DNA of 64,000 bases from an uncultured Megasphaera sp. (GCA_934202965.1 CAKPYN010000001.1:1-64000), one strand, 5' to 3'. Numbered from the stretch's first letter, positions 40,050 through 49,323 are shown. Made by a program: numbers and translations. The notes: a model not told the origin generated them from the sequence alone.

Positions 40050-40713
40050 TGTAAACCTGCAGTTGTTTGCTGACGGCGGCGACGCAGGAGGAACCCCGCC
40101 GGAAGGCGGCACACAGCCGCAGGATACAGGAGGAACCCCGCCGGAAGGCGGCGCGCCCAGTCATCCGGATACAGGCGGCAGCTTACTTGGCGGCGAAGAG
40201 AACCAAGGCGGCACCCAACCGAATACAGCCCCGGAATCATACGATTTTAGCGGAGCATTGACAGACGTATTCGGCGAAGGTTCAGAACTGGATGAAACCG
40301 TTTCCGGGAAATTCTCGGAACTGCTGCAAGGGGTACATGCGAATCAGGAACAAGCCGCCGCCATGGCAAAATTTGGTTTGGAATTTGGCCGTGATATTGG
40401 CCAGTCCGTTGCCAAACAAATCCAAGAAGGATATGTAGAGGAGGTGCGCGGCTGGGGTGAAGCGGCTAAAAAAGAATTGGGCGGCGACTATGAAAGCACA
40501 TTAGCCAAAGGCATGCAGACCGTCAACTACATTGAAACAAAAGTACCGGGATTTACAAAAATGCTGAATATCACCGGCGCGGGAAATCACGTCGCTATGA
40601 TTAAAGCATTATCGCTGCTTAACGGCGTGCTGGGAGAAGATACCGGCCATAATGGCAGCAGCGGCACACCGGGCGGCGGCATTTACGATAATACAGATTG
40701 GGCAAAATATTAG
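40033..40713 (+). CDS. Scaffolding protein with Prp-type N-terminal site
   Basis: 226 residues, ribosome site GAAAGGAG. The N-terminus MENTFDVNLQLFADGG carries NLQLFA, the same motif at which host Prp cuts L27. A disordered Gly/Pro/Glu segment with two near-repeats of GGTPPEGG follows, then a helical part (LLQGVHANQEQAAAMAKFGL, WGEAAKKELGGDYEST) typical of phage scaffolds, with a Gly-rich end. The position just before the capsid gene fits. Known work on staphylococcal phage 80alpha shows host Prp processing of scaffold and capsid; I infer the same dependence here. Confidence 0.85.
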   Translation: MENTFDVNLQLFADGGDAGGTPPEGGTQPQDTGGTPPEGGAPSHPDTGGSLLGGEENQGGTQPNTAPESYDFSGALTDVFGEGSELDETVSGKFSELLQGVHANQEQAAAMAKFGLEFGRDIGQSVAKQIQEGYVEEVRGWGEAAKKELGGDYESTLAKGMQTVNYIETKVPGFTKMLNITGAGNHVAMIKALSLLNGVLGEDTGHNGSSGTPGGGIYDNTDWAKY

Positions 40714-40736
40714 TCAAATAGTAGGAGGAAACAAAC

Positions 40737-41744
40737 ATGGCAACAGTAGGAACAACAGCACTGACATTTACAGATTTGCGAAAACGGATGGCACCGGATA
40801 ATAAAATTGACTGGATTATGGAAATTATGGCGCAGTCCAACCCGATTATGCAGCACATTCCATGGAAAGAAGGAAACCTGCCAACAGGTAACCAAACAAC
40901 GCTGCGTACATCATACCCACATCCGCAGCTGAGACGAATTAACCGCGGCGTTAAACCGGGCAAATCGACGACACGGCAGATTGTCGATACATGCTGCATT
41001 ATGGAAGCCTATTCCATGGTAGACCGCCGTTTGGCACAGTTGGCACCCAGTCCGGAAGCCTTCCGCCGCTCCGAAGACTCGGCATTTGTCGAAGGCTTTA
41101 CGCAGGACTTGGCCAAGTACATGTTTTACGGCGATACCGATGCTAATCCGGATCAGTTTAACGGCTTTGGCGTGCGGTACGATACATTTACAGGAGAAAA
41201 AGGGACATTTGGCTATCAAACCATCAATGCCGGCGGCACGACAGAAAATAAACAGACATCCATCTATATCGTAGACTGGGGCGACAATGCCGTTACGGGC
41301 ATTTATCCAAAAGGTTCTAAAGCAGGCTTGCAAATGGAAGATAAAGGCGAGCAGATTGTAGACGACGCAGAAGGCGGCAAATATCCGGCCCTCATGACAT
41401 GGTTTGCCTGGGATGCGGGGCTTGCTGTACAGAATCTACGCAAGGTAGCAGCGCTGCGCAACGTCGAATGGAGCAAAGCTGTTACGGCACAGACAGCAGC
41501 AGAACGAAAAGCCATTGTGGATAAATTCATTGTAGCGAAAAACCGTATCACAAATCCCAAACGGCCGATTGCGTATGTTGCGGACGATATTTATACCATG
41601 CTCGAATTGCACCTTAATGATAAAAATAATGTCTATGTCACACGGCAGGAACTCATGAACGAAATGCCAAAGATTTACATTTCCGGCATTGAAATTTCCA
41701 AGTGTGATGCGCTGAAAACAACAGAAGCAGTAATTTCAGAATAG
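40737..41744 (+). CDS. Major capsid protein
   Basis: 335 residues; AGGAGG upstream. Features of the epsilon15/BPP-1-type HK97-fold capsid family: DLRKRMAPDNKIDWIMEIMA, LPTGNQTTLRTSYP, DLAKYMFYGDTDANPDQFNG, TWFAWDAGLAVQNLRKVAAL. No N-terminal Prp site is visible, so only the scaffold seems to be processed. Following it is the cement gene. Confidence 0.9.
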   Translation: MATVGTTALTFTDLRKRMAPDNKIDWIMEIMAQSNPIMQHIPWKEGNLPTGNQTTLRTSYPHPQLRRINRGVKPGKSTTRQIVDTCCIMEAYSMVDRRLAQLAPSPEAFRRSEDSAFVEGFTQDLAKYMFYGDTDANPDQFNGFGVRYDTFTGEKGTFGYQTINAGGTTENKQTSIYIVDWGDNAVTGIYPKGSKAGLQMEDKGEQIVDDAEGGKYPALMTWFAWDAGLAVQNLRKVAALRNVEWSKAVTAQTAAERKAIVDKFIVAKNRITNPKRPIAYVADDIYTMLELHLNDKNNVYVTRQELMNEMPKIYISGIEISKCDALKTTEAVISE

Positions 41745-41755
41745 GAGGAAATACC

Positions 41756-42109
41756 ATGATTTATGATGCAGAGAATACGTTTTTTTGGCATAAAGCATTG
41801 AAATCAACTACAACGGCGTCAAGCGATGTCGTGAAAACCGGTGCAGGGGATGCGGTGTGCCCGCTGGATTTATATATCCAAGTTGTCGGTGCCAGCGGCG
41901 GCATGACGGTAAAATTAGAAACGTCTAAAACGGAAGGTATGGAAAGCCCGGTTACACTGGGAACGTATACCGTAGCAAAAGACGGAACGGTAAAAGCTAA
42001 ACTGCCGTATGGAGATTTAGGTTATCTGCGATTAAGCTATACCGGCGATGCGGCCCTAACATCCGGTGAAATCTCGGCAGCTCTTGTGATGGATGTAGAT
42101 TTACAGTGA
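41756..42109 (+). CDS. Bbp16-like capsid cement protein
   Basis: 117 residues with AGGAGG upstream. A single β-rich domain: MIYDAENTFFWHKALK, DLYIQVVGASGGMTVKLETS, GDLGYLRLSYTGDAALTSGE. This pattern and the position right after the capsid gene match the Bbp16 family that decorates Bordetella phage BPP-1 capsids. Confidence 0.8.
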   Translation: MIYDAENTFFWHKALKSTTTASSDVVKTGAGDAVCPLDLYIQVVGASGGMTVKLETSKTEGMESPVTLGTYTVAKDGTVKAKLPYGDLGYLRLSYTGDAALTSGEISAALVMDVDLQ

Positions 42110-42264
42110 AAGCTATCTCGTTTAAGGATGCAGGGCCGAAACGAAGATATGAAGATTTAAGCGCGAATGAATTGCGGATGAAATTAGAACTTGCTGGAAT
42201 ACCATATTGCAACGACGCAAGTAAAATCGAATTAGTGGCACTCGTGCGTAAAAATAAACTGTAG
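42106..42264 (+). CDS. Small SAP/HeH-like protein (52 aa)
   Basis: GTG start overlapping the cement stop. YEDLSANELRMKLELAGIPY then DASKIELVALVRKNK has the helix-extended-helix pattern of SAP/HeH domains that bind nucleic acids or cap structural proteins. Similar domains end some phage head proteins. Its stop lies in the stem of a terminator. Confidence 0.6.
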   Translation: MKAISFKDAGPKRRYEDLSANELRMKLELAGIPYCNDASKIELVALVRKNKL

Positions 42265-42292
42265 GGGGAGCGAGTGCTCTCCCTATTTTTTT
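42262..42292 (+). terminator. Terminator inside the structural operon
   Basis: TAGGGGGAG and CTCTCCCTA pair (one G-U) around CGAGTG, followed by seven T. It divides head genes from tail genes and would lower tail gene expression unless antiterminated. Confidence 0.8.
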
Positions 42293-42305
42293 AGGAGGTG
42301 AGCGT

Positions 42306-42908
42306 ATGACAGATACGGATGTATGCAACATGGCACTATCCTATATTGGAAAAGGTGTTATTTCTAATGTGGAAGAAGAACAGGAAAATGCCAGGGCGTG
42401 TAAGCTGTATTACGAAACAACAAGAAGACAAATTTTACGGGAATGTATTTGGGGCTTTGCCCATCGTATAGAACGATTGGCCAAAATGGATATAGACATA
42501 CCCGGCTGGGAATACGTGTATGGTTATCCAGCGGAATGTCTGAAAATCAATAAGCTGACCGAAGAGGTGCCGGACTATCAAACACGGCAGTACTGGGATA
42601 TATATAACGTAGGCAGCAGTACGAAAGTAGTAGCGGCACATTTGGAAAACGCATATATAGATTATACGTGGGACGTAAAAGACCCGAATCTATGGGATGA
42701 TATTTTTGTACAAGCCTTTGCTCATTTGCTGGCGTCAAGGCTGGCACAGCGGCTTGTAGGGAATCCGCAGTTGGTACAGCAGGAGTATCAATTTTACCAA
42801 GCCACTATTATGGCAGCCAAGACACAAGACGCACGGGAAGAAGAACCACGAGTTGAGTTTAGGAGCAGTTACATTGAAGCTAGGAAAGGAGGTTTTATAA
42901 ATGGCTAA
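42306..42908 (+). CDS. Tail tubular protein A-like (T7 gp11)
   Basis: 200 residues; AGGAGGTGAG upstream. Family features: CNMALSYIGKGVISNVEEE, RQILRECIWGFAHRIERLAK, WEYVYGYPAECLKINKL, and DIFVQAFAHLLASRLAQRLV. In T7 this dodecamer forms the adaptor below the portal. It overlaps the nozzle gene by 8 bases. Confidence 0.88.
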   Translation: MTDTDVCNMALSYIGKGVISNVEEEQENARACKLYYETTRRQILRECIWGFAHRIERLAKMDIDIPGWEYVYGYPAECLKINKLTEEVPDYQTRQYWDIYNVGSSTKVVAAHLENAYIDYTWDVKDPNLWDDIFVQAFAHLLASRLAQRLVGNPQLVQQEYQFYQATIMAAKTQDAREEEPRVEFRSSYIEARKGGFING

Positions 42909-45189
42909 TATCTATATGTTGCAGGCAGCGTTCACGACGGGCGAAATATCACCGGCCGTCGGAAACCGCGTTGATTTAGACAAGTACAAGTCGGCACTGC
43001 TAAATGCGGAAAACACAGTTATTCGACCGTATGGCGGCTGTTATAGACGGCAAGGGAGCAAGTATATAGGCGCATTGAAATACAGCGATAAAGACGCCGT
43101 TTTGGTAAATTTCTACGACACGGAAAATTCAGCGTATCTGCTGGAGGTCGGGGTGCAGTATATCCGGATTTGGAAAGATGGCGTATATACAGGCACCGAA
43201 CTGGCAACGCCGTACCAGTATCCCAAACAGCTGCAGTTTACCCAATCGGCTGATGTGATGTTTATATGCTCCGGTATTTATCCTGTAAAGCAGTTGCGGC
43301 ACTTGCAAAACGGGTGGGATATTATTGATTTTTCAATTGACGACCAGTACTATGACTTACTATTGGAAAAAAATTCGTCAGAAAATAAAATCAGAACATC
43401 CGGCACCAGTGGGAATATTACTATCACGTCCAATCAAGCTATTTTTCAATCCGGTATGGAAGGCGGCTATTTAAAAATATCGCATGATATGCCGTCACAA
43501 ACGGAAAGCTGGGAATGCAAAGGCGATACGAACGGCTCAACGACCAGCGCAAGCATTTTTGTTGGTGAAAAGTGGAAATTTGTTACACATGGAACCCATC
43601 ATTACAAAGTGGTGATACAGAAATCAAAGGATAATGTAACATGGCACGACTCCCGGGCGTATACCTCAAATGATGATACCAACTATACAGAATCAGGAGC
43701 AGAAACAGAACCGTGTTATATGCGGTTTGTGGCGCAGGCGTGGAATGATGATGAAGCAAGTAATAGTCACGTAACCGTTGATCTAACACGATTATCTTAT
43801 GTACATACAGGATGTGTAAAAATAACCGGCATTACATCAGCGACAGTAGCAAGCGGAACCGTGGTAGCAGGGGCGACAATCGGAAAACACGGTATTGGAA
43901 GCACAGAAAGTACGGCAGATTATGCATTTTCCAGTTGGTCCAATTATTTTGGATACCCGACACAATCCTGTTTTTTTCAAGACAGATTATGTTTTGCGGC
44001 AACAGCTAGACAGCCGTACTCTATCTGGATGAGCCGTACGGGAGATTACGGTAATTTCAGTGTGGAAAAAGTAGATGGTACATTAACGGATGACAGCGCC
44101 GTTAAACTCGATTTAATCGTCCGCAATGCCTATCAGATACGGCATATGATCCCGTCTAATGATTTAATCATACTGACTAGCGGCAATGAATGGGTAATCA
44201 GCGGCGATAGTGCCATTACACCAAGTAAAGTTTTCCCGAAAGCACAGACCATGCGCGGCTCGTCAACGTGCCTGCCGCAGCATATCGGCAACCGTATCAT
44301 TCACGTGCAGCGGTCTGGATCGACGGTGCGTGATTTGGGATACCAGTACGAATCAGACAACTACAACGGCGATGAATTAGACATATTAGCAACACATCTA
44401 GTAAAAGATCATCGGCTCATATCATCGGCATATTGCCAAGAACCGGATTCGACGCTATTTTTTGTGCGAGATGACGGCGTGCTGCTGGCATTCACGATTA
44501 TTCGCGAACAGCAGGTATTCGCTTGGTCCCATTTTATAACCGATGGGAAATATAAGTGGATATGCACGATACCGGCAGATGAAAACGACGAACTGTACGC
44601 TATTGTAGAACGTACAATAAACGGTACGCAAAAACGCTACATTGAACGGTTTAAAGCCATGCATGACGATACAGACGAATATGTAGACAGCTACGCAACG
44701 GGAAGCGGTAATAGCATTTCGCTGCCGCACCTAGCGGGAAAAACAATAGCAGTTGTTGGCGATGGCATACAGCAGCGTAACGAAATAGTGCCGGGAAACG
44801 GCGTTGTACAACTGCAGGAAACATATAAGAAAATTATAGCCGGATTGCCGTATATGACCAAAATAGAACAGCCGGGCGCAGAAATCAGTTTGCAGGAAGG
44901 AACGCTGCAGGCGCGAGTAAATAAAATCAATGCCGTAACGTTACGCGTAGAAAATACGTACGGCGGCCGTATTGGGTTGAACTTTAAAAGGATGGATGAA
45001 TTGAAATATGACGATGAATACAAACTATTTACCGGGGATATTGTGCAAAGTGTGCCGCTGTATGACGTCGGCGCAAATACACGCAATCATTTATGTATTA
45101 TGAGTGATGAACCATATCCTTTTCGATTAAACGCAATTATCAAGGAGGTATCTGTAGATGGCGGTATGGTCAAGAGCTATACGGGTTAA
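42901..45189 (+). CDS. Tail tubular protein B-like nozzle (T7 gp12)
   Basis: 762 residues; AAAGGAGG upstream. N-terminal AAFTTGEISPAVGNRVDLDK and CYRRQGSKYIG, then PTQSCFFQDRLCFAATARQP and SGNEWVISGDSAITPSKV, are standard for podovirus nozzle/stabilisation proteins. It forms the tail tube tip through which DNA and internal proteins leave. It ends inside the next gene. Confidence 0.88.
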   Translation: MANIYMLQAAFTTGEISPAVGNRVDLDKYKSALLNAENTVIRPYGGCYRRQGSKYIGALKYSDKDAVLVNFYDTENSAYLLEVGVQYIRIWKDGVYTGTELATPYQYPKQLQFTQSADVMFICSGIYPVKQLRHLQNGWDIIDFSIDDQYYDLLLEKNSSENKIRTSGTSGNITITSNQAIFQSGMEGGYLKISHDMPSQTESWECKGDTNGSTTSASIFVGEKWKFVTHGTHHYKVVIQKSKDNVTWHDSRAYTSNDDTNYTESGAETEPCYMRFVAQAWNDDEASNSHVTVDLTRLSYVHTGCVKITGITSATVASGTVVAGATIGKHGIGSTESTADYAFSSWSNYFGYPTQSCFFQDRLCFAATARQPYSIWMSRTGDYGNFSVEKVDGTLTDDSAVKLDLIVRNAYQIRHMIPSNDLIILTSGNEWVISGDSAITPSKVFPKAQTMRGSSTCLPQHIGNRIIHVQRSGSTVRDLGYQYESDNYNGDELDILATHLVKDHRLISSAYCQEPDSTLFFVRDDGVLLAFTIIREQQVFAWSHFITDGKYKWICTIPADENDELYAIVERTINGTQKRYIERFKAMHDDTDEYVDSYATGSGNSISLPHLAGKTIAVVGDGIQQRNEIVPGNGVVQLQETYKKIIAGLPYMTKIEQPGAEISLQEGTLQARVNKINAVTLRVENTYGGRIGLNFKRMDELKYDDEYKLFTGDIVQSVPLYDVGANTRNHLCIMSDEPYPFRLNAIIKEVSVDGGMVKSYTG

Positions 45190-45622
45190 ACAAATCACAA
45201 AAAACGAATGGCAGGATGTACGGTGGCTGCTAAATCACCTACGGCAAACGGATAACATGGAGCTGTCACTTACAGAGACTGACGTAGAAAAAGATTTGTT
45301 TAACAACGAATTTTGCAATTATATAGCGTATTTAGGTAATAGACCGCTGTTCATTGGCGGCATATCCAGAAAAATATATACAGGCTACGGGCATATGATA
45401 TGGGCCGTGTGCCGGTACGATACGTATGATAAATATAAGCGGGAGTGGGTGCGCGTCAGTAATGCACTGATGGCAAACTGGAAACATCAGTACGGCCAGC
45501 TATGGAACATGATATTAGAACGCAACGATGTGTCCAAACGCTGGTTGAAACGAATGGGTGCGACATTTTCTGATCCATTTATATACAACGGCGCAAACTG
45601 GCAGTTATTTAGAATTGGTTAA
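45158..45622 (+). CDS. T7 gp13-like protein
   Basis: 154 residues, overlapping the nozzle gene; AAGGAGG upstream. Acyltransferase-like fold pattern: KNEWQDVRWLLNHLRQTDNM, FIGGISRKIYTGYGHMIWAV, WNMILERNDVSKRWLKRMGA. This matches the gp13 family (internal virion or assembly protein). Whether it keeps acetyltransferase activity is unknown. Directly after it lies a CRISPR-repeat-like sequence. Confidence 0.75.
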   Translation: MAVWSRAIRVKQITKNEWQDVRWLLNHLRQTDNMELSLTETDVEKDLFNNEFCNYIAYLGNRPLFIGGISRKIYTGYGHMIWAVCRYDTYDKYKREWVRVSNALMANWKHQYGQLWNMILERNDVSKRWLKRMGATFSDPFIYNGANWQLFRIG

Positions 45623-45632
45623 AATTATTTAA

Positions 45633-45662
45633 GTCGCACCGTGTGGGTGCGAGGATTGAAAT
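45633..45662 (+). other. Solitary type I-C-like CRISPR repeat
   Basis: Thirty bases: GTCGCACC, loop region GTGT, GGGTGCG, then AGGATTGAAAT. This closely follows the type I-C repeat consensus (GTCGCACC...GGGTGCGTGGATTGAAAT), with a shorter loop and one T to A change. CGCACC and GGTGCG form the stem cut by Cas5d, and the 11-base 3' part corresponds to the crRNA handle. No second repeat or spacer is present and there are no cas genes in the window. It lies in a 59-base gap between two virion genes and outside both reading frames. Confidence 0.7.
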
Positions 45663-45681
45663 AGAATTGAGGTGAATCATA

Positions 45682-46479
45682 ATGTGCAGTCCGGCATGGA
45701 TGATAGGATTACAAGCAGTAAAAGGGTTAAACCAATACAATCAAACCAAACAGCAGTATAACGCAAACATTGCCATGGCGAATCAGCAGGCACAAACAGC
45801 AGAGCAAAATGCAAAAATACAAGAAAAGAAAGAAGAACAAACGGCGGAACAATACGCCAGTAAACAAGCACAGCTCAATGCGCGCATGAAACTAGCGGCA
45901 GGGCAAGCAACGGCCCAGGCAGGAGCCAATGGTGTAATGCTGTCCGGCTCACCGCTAGATTCATTATCATCAAGCTATCAAGCGTGGAATAATGACAGTG
46001 CAACGCTACTGCAAAATCAACGGAATGATATATGGAGCCAAGAAATAAACAGGAAAAACTATATCAATCAAGCGAACGCATATAGAGCCAGCGCGGCAAA
46101 TCTAAGCGCACAAAAACAAGATGCATTGTGGGGTACGCTGCTTACAACAGCGGCCGGCATATACGGTATCAAACGAGCCTATGGCAGTGCGTCTAAAGCA
46201 ACAGCAGGAGACAATACGATGGAACTGGGGCCGCAAGCTACCAGCACAAGCCCCGCAGCATATCAGGCGTATACATTTGGCAGCAGTCCAAACGGCATCA
46301 AAACCACTTTAAACAGTGGGCTGTTTGGTAGTAAAGCAGGGAAAAACTATACTCTTAAATACCCGTGGAGCAGGAAATTCAGGTGGCAGTCTACGGCAAT
46401 ACGGCCGGTTAATTTGGATGCGGCAAGCTTAAAATATGATGGGCCAATTCGCCCGGTTAATTTAGACAAATGGATGTAA
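45682..46479 (+). CDS. Internal virion protein B-like (T7 gp14)
   Basis: 265 residues; GAGGTGAATC upstream. N-terminal MCSPAWMIGLQAVKGLNQYN, then a long coiled coil rich in Gln/Ala (ANQQAQTAEQNAKIQEKKEE) and LSGSPLDSLSSSYQAW, as in gp14-type ejection proteins that form the outer-membrane pore. The C-terminus holds a short repeat, IRPVNLDAASLKYDG and IRPVNLDKWM. Confidence 0.8.
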   Translation: MCSPAWMIGLQAVKGLNQYNQTKQQYNANIAMANQQAQTAEQNAKIQEKKEEQTAEQYASKQAQLNARMKLAAGQATAQAGANGVMLSGSPLDSLSSSYQAWNNDSATLLQNQRNDIWSQEINRKNYINQANAYRASAANLSAQKQDALWGTLLTTAAGIYGIKRAYGSASKATAGDNTMELGPQATSTSPAAYQAYTFGSSPNGIKTTLNSGLFGSKAGKNYTLKYPWSRKFRWQSTAIRPVNLDAASLKYDGPIRPVNLDKWM

Positions 46480-46491
46480 GGAGAGAAACCC

Positions 46492-49311
46492 ATGGCGATC
46501 ACAATAAAAGCATATAACAGAGCCGTAGAGCCGAACACCATACAAGGACAGGTGCAAACATCGAGCAATCCGACAGCATACGGCGAAAACACAAGCGGCA
46601 GTCAAGCTATTATAGCAGGACTGGGAGAAGCACAGAAACAGTTGCAGGGCTATATTGATGACCAGATTAATTTGAGTGTTATTGACGCTAAAAACAAATA
46701 TGAAGCCGGGATGAATGATTTGTTAAATAACCCTAAAACAGGATTGCTAAATCAACAAGATATAAATGCGTTGGATGTCGTACAGAAATATCAAGAGGGA
46801 GAGTCAAAACTGCGCAATGAAGTATTGGCAGGACTGCCGAATTATAAAAAAGCGCAGGATACGTTTTTAAACATGGCCAACGAAGTTAACAACCGAAATA
46901 CGGGTCAGATGATGAAATATCAGTATGCCAAAGACATGGAACACCGGGAATTGACATGGAATACATTTGTAGATAACGAAACAGATAATTTAGTCCAAAC
47001 AAATAATGCTGAAGGGTTATTTACTGGTTTTAACAGAATAACGGCAACGGCGTATGCGTTGTATGGAAATATTTATGGTAAAGATAAATTAGACGCCATG
47101 GTAAAAGAACGTAATACAGAGATGGCAAACAACGTATTGAATAATCTCGTAACCAGCGGCAACGCAAGCGATTATGATAAAGCACTCAATATCTTGGAAA
47201 AAATATCACCGTTTATCAATGATGCTAAGTTAACAACGATGCGCGGCATGCTGCAGAAACGAAAACATGATCAACAACTATTGCAAATAGCTAAAACAGC
47301 ACGGATAAACCATCCGAACGACCCCAAAGCACAGGAAAAAGAAATTAGGGAAAAAAGCACCAAAACGATTATGGTAGGCGGCAGCAATTCCGGAAACAGC
47401 ACCGTGGATCAGTTTATCGATGCGGCCCATGAGTTTGGCGTGGACCCTCGAAAACTTTTGTCTGTTGGCATGCGGGAAACAGGCGGTGACACCATAGACG
47501 GCATGAATATGGCAGCAGGCGGAGGCTTTGGCCAAATTACGGACGAAACCGCCCAAGCGTACGGGTTGGATGAAAAATTCCCGAATTGGCAAACAGACGG
47601 CCGGCAAAACATTCGCGCAGCAGCGTTTATTTTAAAGAAAAAAACAGAAGAAAACGGCGGCGATGAATGGGCAGGCGTGCGAGCATATAACGGAGATGGC
47701 CCCATGGCAGACGAATATTTATCGCAAGTGAAGACCAATTATGCGGGCTTGGAAAATATGGACTTTTCTGGCGGCAATGGTGCTGCCAGCTTTGAAAACA
47801 ATCTCATACAAGGATTTCAGAACGCGGCAGATATTCCGCAAAATGGGCCGAATGGCTGTGCAGAAGAGGCCCTATCATCACTTTCTTGGGCAAATCCATG
47901 GGCGGCTAATGCGTATCAAAAGGGACTTTTCAATGTAGAAGCGATGGCAAACGACGCGAAAGCAAACGGCATAAAAGAAATAGACTACGACCCCAACCAA
48001 TTAGCCGTAGGCGACTTAGTCATCTATACCACAGATGAGGGCGAATACGGACATACCGTAGTATATGATGGTCACGGGGGATTCTACGGCAATTCCAGTT
48101 CAGCGAATGGCGGCGCAGGCGGCAAAGTACACGGTACAGATATTAACATTCCCGGCATGACGCCAGCCAAAATATTAAAAACAGGCGCAAGTGATACAGG
48201 CGGGGTGATGCGGGAAGAAACAATACAACTGTATGATGAATCAGAAATACAAAAAGCCCTGTCATTATCAGCACAATTCGATGCCCAGGAAGCTAGAGCT
48301 ACTAAAATGGCAAATGATGGGTTAGTACGACAGGGACTGCTGGAAATGCAGCAACTGCACGACAGTGGAAACTTGGACATTACCAGTTATCAGGCCATAG
48401 CTGATAAATACGGCGCAAATAATCCGGACGTATACAGCACACTGAAAAGCAGTATTAGTACATACGTATCTGTGAGAGCTTCGGGCGGCATGTACGGCGG
48501 TGGGAGCGGCAGAGGCGGCAGAAGTGGTGGCGGCTACGCTGGCGCAGGTAAAGCCGATATGCTGGTACTCAAGTCTTTATTTGGACAAAACGGCATAGAA
48601 ACGTTATCAGACATACAAAATTATTGTACTAATAACGGCATTATTCTGACACCATCACAGGTAAATGAGTTAGCTAAAGCAGCAAATCAATATCAAACGG
48701 GAACCGGTGAATATAAGCCCATGTATGAAGTGACGGCGGAACAAATACAAGATGCAAGCGGCATTGGGAAGTGGGAATTTAAAGGAAATATGCCGGTTAT
48801 TCAACAGTTGATTAGAGCGGCGGCGGTACAGTATAGAGCGCAGCATGGTGGGGAAGAGCCGTCACTTAATCAGCTAATACAATTTGGTGTAAATGCAGTA
48901 ACGAAAGATGCGGCAGGGTATTCGCAAGCACAAATGAGAGCAGCCGGTATCTTAAGCGTTACCCCGCTGGATGACGGGTATAATATCGTAAAAGATTGGA
49001 ACCATAATACGTACTACATTTATACGGACCATTTACAAGATATATTAACCGGCCAGACTACATTGGCTGATGTAGTAGAACAAGCGGAAGAAGCCCAAGC
49101 AAATGGCACAGAAAATGATACGGATAAAGATACTGCTAATACATCAGATACAGGAGCGTATCGTGCTGTCTATGATACAAGCTCAGATACAATTAATAAT
49201 TATCAATCGAGTGAAGAAGAAAATAAAGAAATTGCAGAATCGAATACGATTGGAGAAGTTATTGAAAACAGAATTGAGGATTTAAAAGAGACAATAACAT
49301 CATGGTGGTAA
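46492..49311 (+). CDS. Internal virion protein with transglycosylase and NlpC/CHAP-like domains
   Basis: 939 residues; AAGGAGAG upstream. After ~300 helical residues comes an SLT lytic transglycosylase (about 302-416): FGVDPRKLLSVGMRETGGDT with the catalytic Glu, then GGGFGQITDETAQAYG. A second wall-degrading domain follows: Cys456 in GPNGCAEEALSSL, NQLAVGDLVIYTTDEGEYG, and His521 in GHTVVYDG, the NlpC/P60-CHAP pattern. A Gly-rich linker (about 665-685) and a helical C-terminus follow. It would open peptidoglycan during DNA ejection, as T7 gp16 does with one domain. Confidence 0.88.
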   Translation: MAITIKAYNRAVEPNTIQGQVQTSSNPTAYGENTSGSQAIIAGLGEAQKQLQGYIDDQINLSVIDAKNKYEAGMNDLLNNPKTGLLNQQDINALDVVQKYQEGESKLRNEVLAGLPNYKKAQDTFLNMANEVNNRNTGQMMKYQYAKDMEHRELTWNTFVDNETDNLVQTNNAEGLFTGFNRITATAYALYGNIYGKDKLDAMVKERNTEMANNVLNNLVTSGNASDYDKALNILEKISPFINDAKLTTMRGMLQKRKHDQQLLQIAKTARINHPNDPKAQEKEIREKSTKTIMVGGSNSGNSTVDQFIDAAHEFGVDPRKLLSVGMRETGGDTIDGMNMAAGGGFGQITDETAQAYGLDEKFPNWQTDGRQNIRAAAFILKKKTEENGGDEWAGVRAYNGDGPMADEYLSQVKTNYAGLENMDFSGGNGAASFENNLIQGFQNAADIPQNGPNGCAEEALSSLSWANPWAANAYQKGLFNVEAMANDAKANGIKEIDYDPNQLAVGDLVIYTTDEGEYGHTVVYDGHGGFYGNSSSANGGAGGKVHGTDINIPGMTPAKILKTGASDTGGVMREETIQLYDESEIQKALSLSAQFDAQEARATKMANDGLVRQGLLEMQQLHDSGNLDITSYQAIADKYGANNPDVYSTLKSSISTYVSVRASGGMYGGGSGRGGRSGGGYAGAGKADMLVLKSLFGQNGIETLSDIQNYCTNNGIILTPSQVNELAKAANQYQTGTGEYKPMYEVTAEQIQDASGIGKWEFKGNMPVIQQLIRAAAVQYRAQHGGEEPSLNQLIQFGVNAVTKDAAGYSQAQMRAAGILSVTPLDDGYNIVKDWNHNTYYIYTDHLQDILTGQTTLADVVEQAEEAQANGTENDTDKDTANTSDTGAYRAVYDTSSDTINNYQSSEEENKEIAESNTIGEVIENRIEDLKETITSWW

Positions 49312-49323
49312 GGAGATAAAGAC

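Noticed and set aside
40067..40261. Plus-strand 64-residue frame inside the scaffold gene
   Set aside because: Shadow frame caused by the repeated GGAACCCCGCCGGAAGG sequence of the scaffold.
45601..45680. CRISPR array at the solitary repeat
   Set aside because: Only one repeat occurs; the flanks are coding ends and a ribosome site, so it is not an array.
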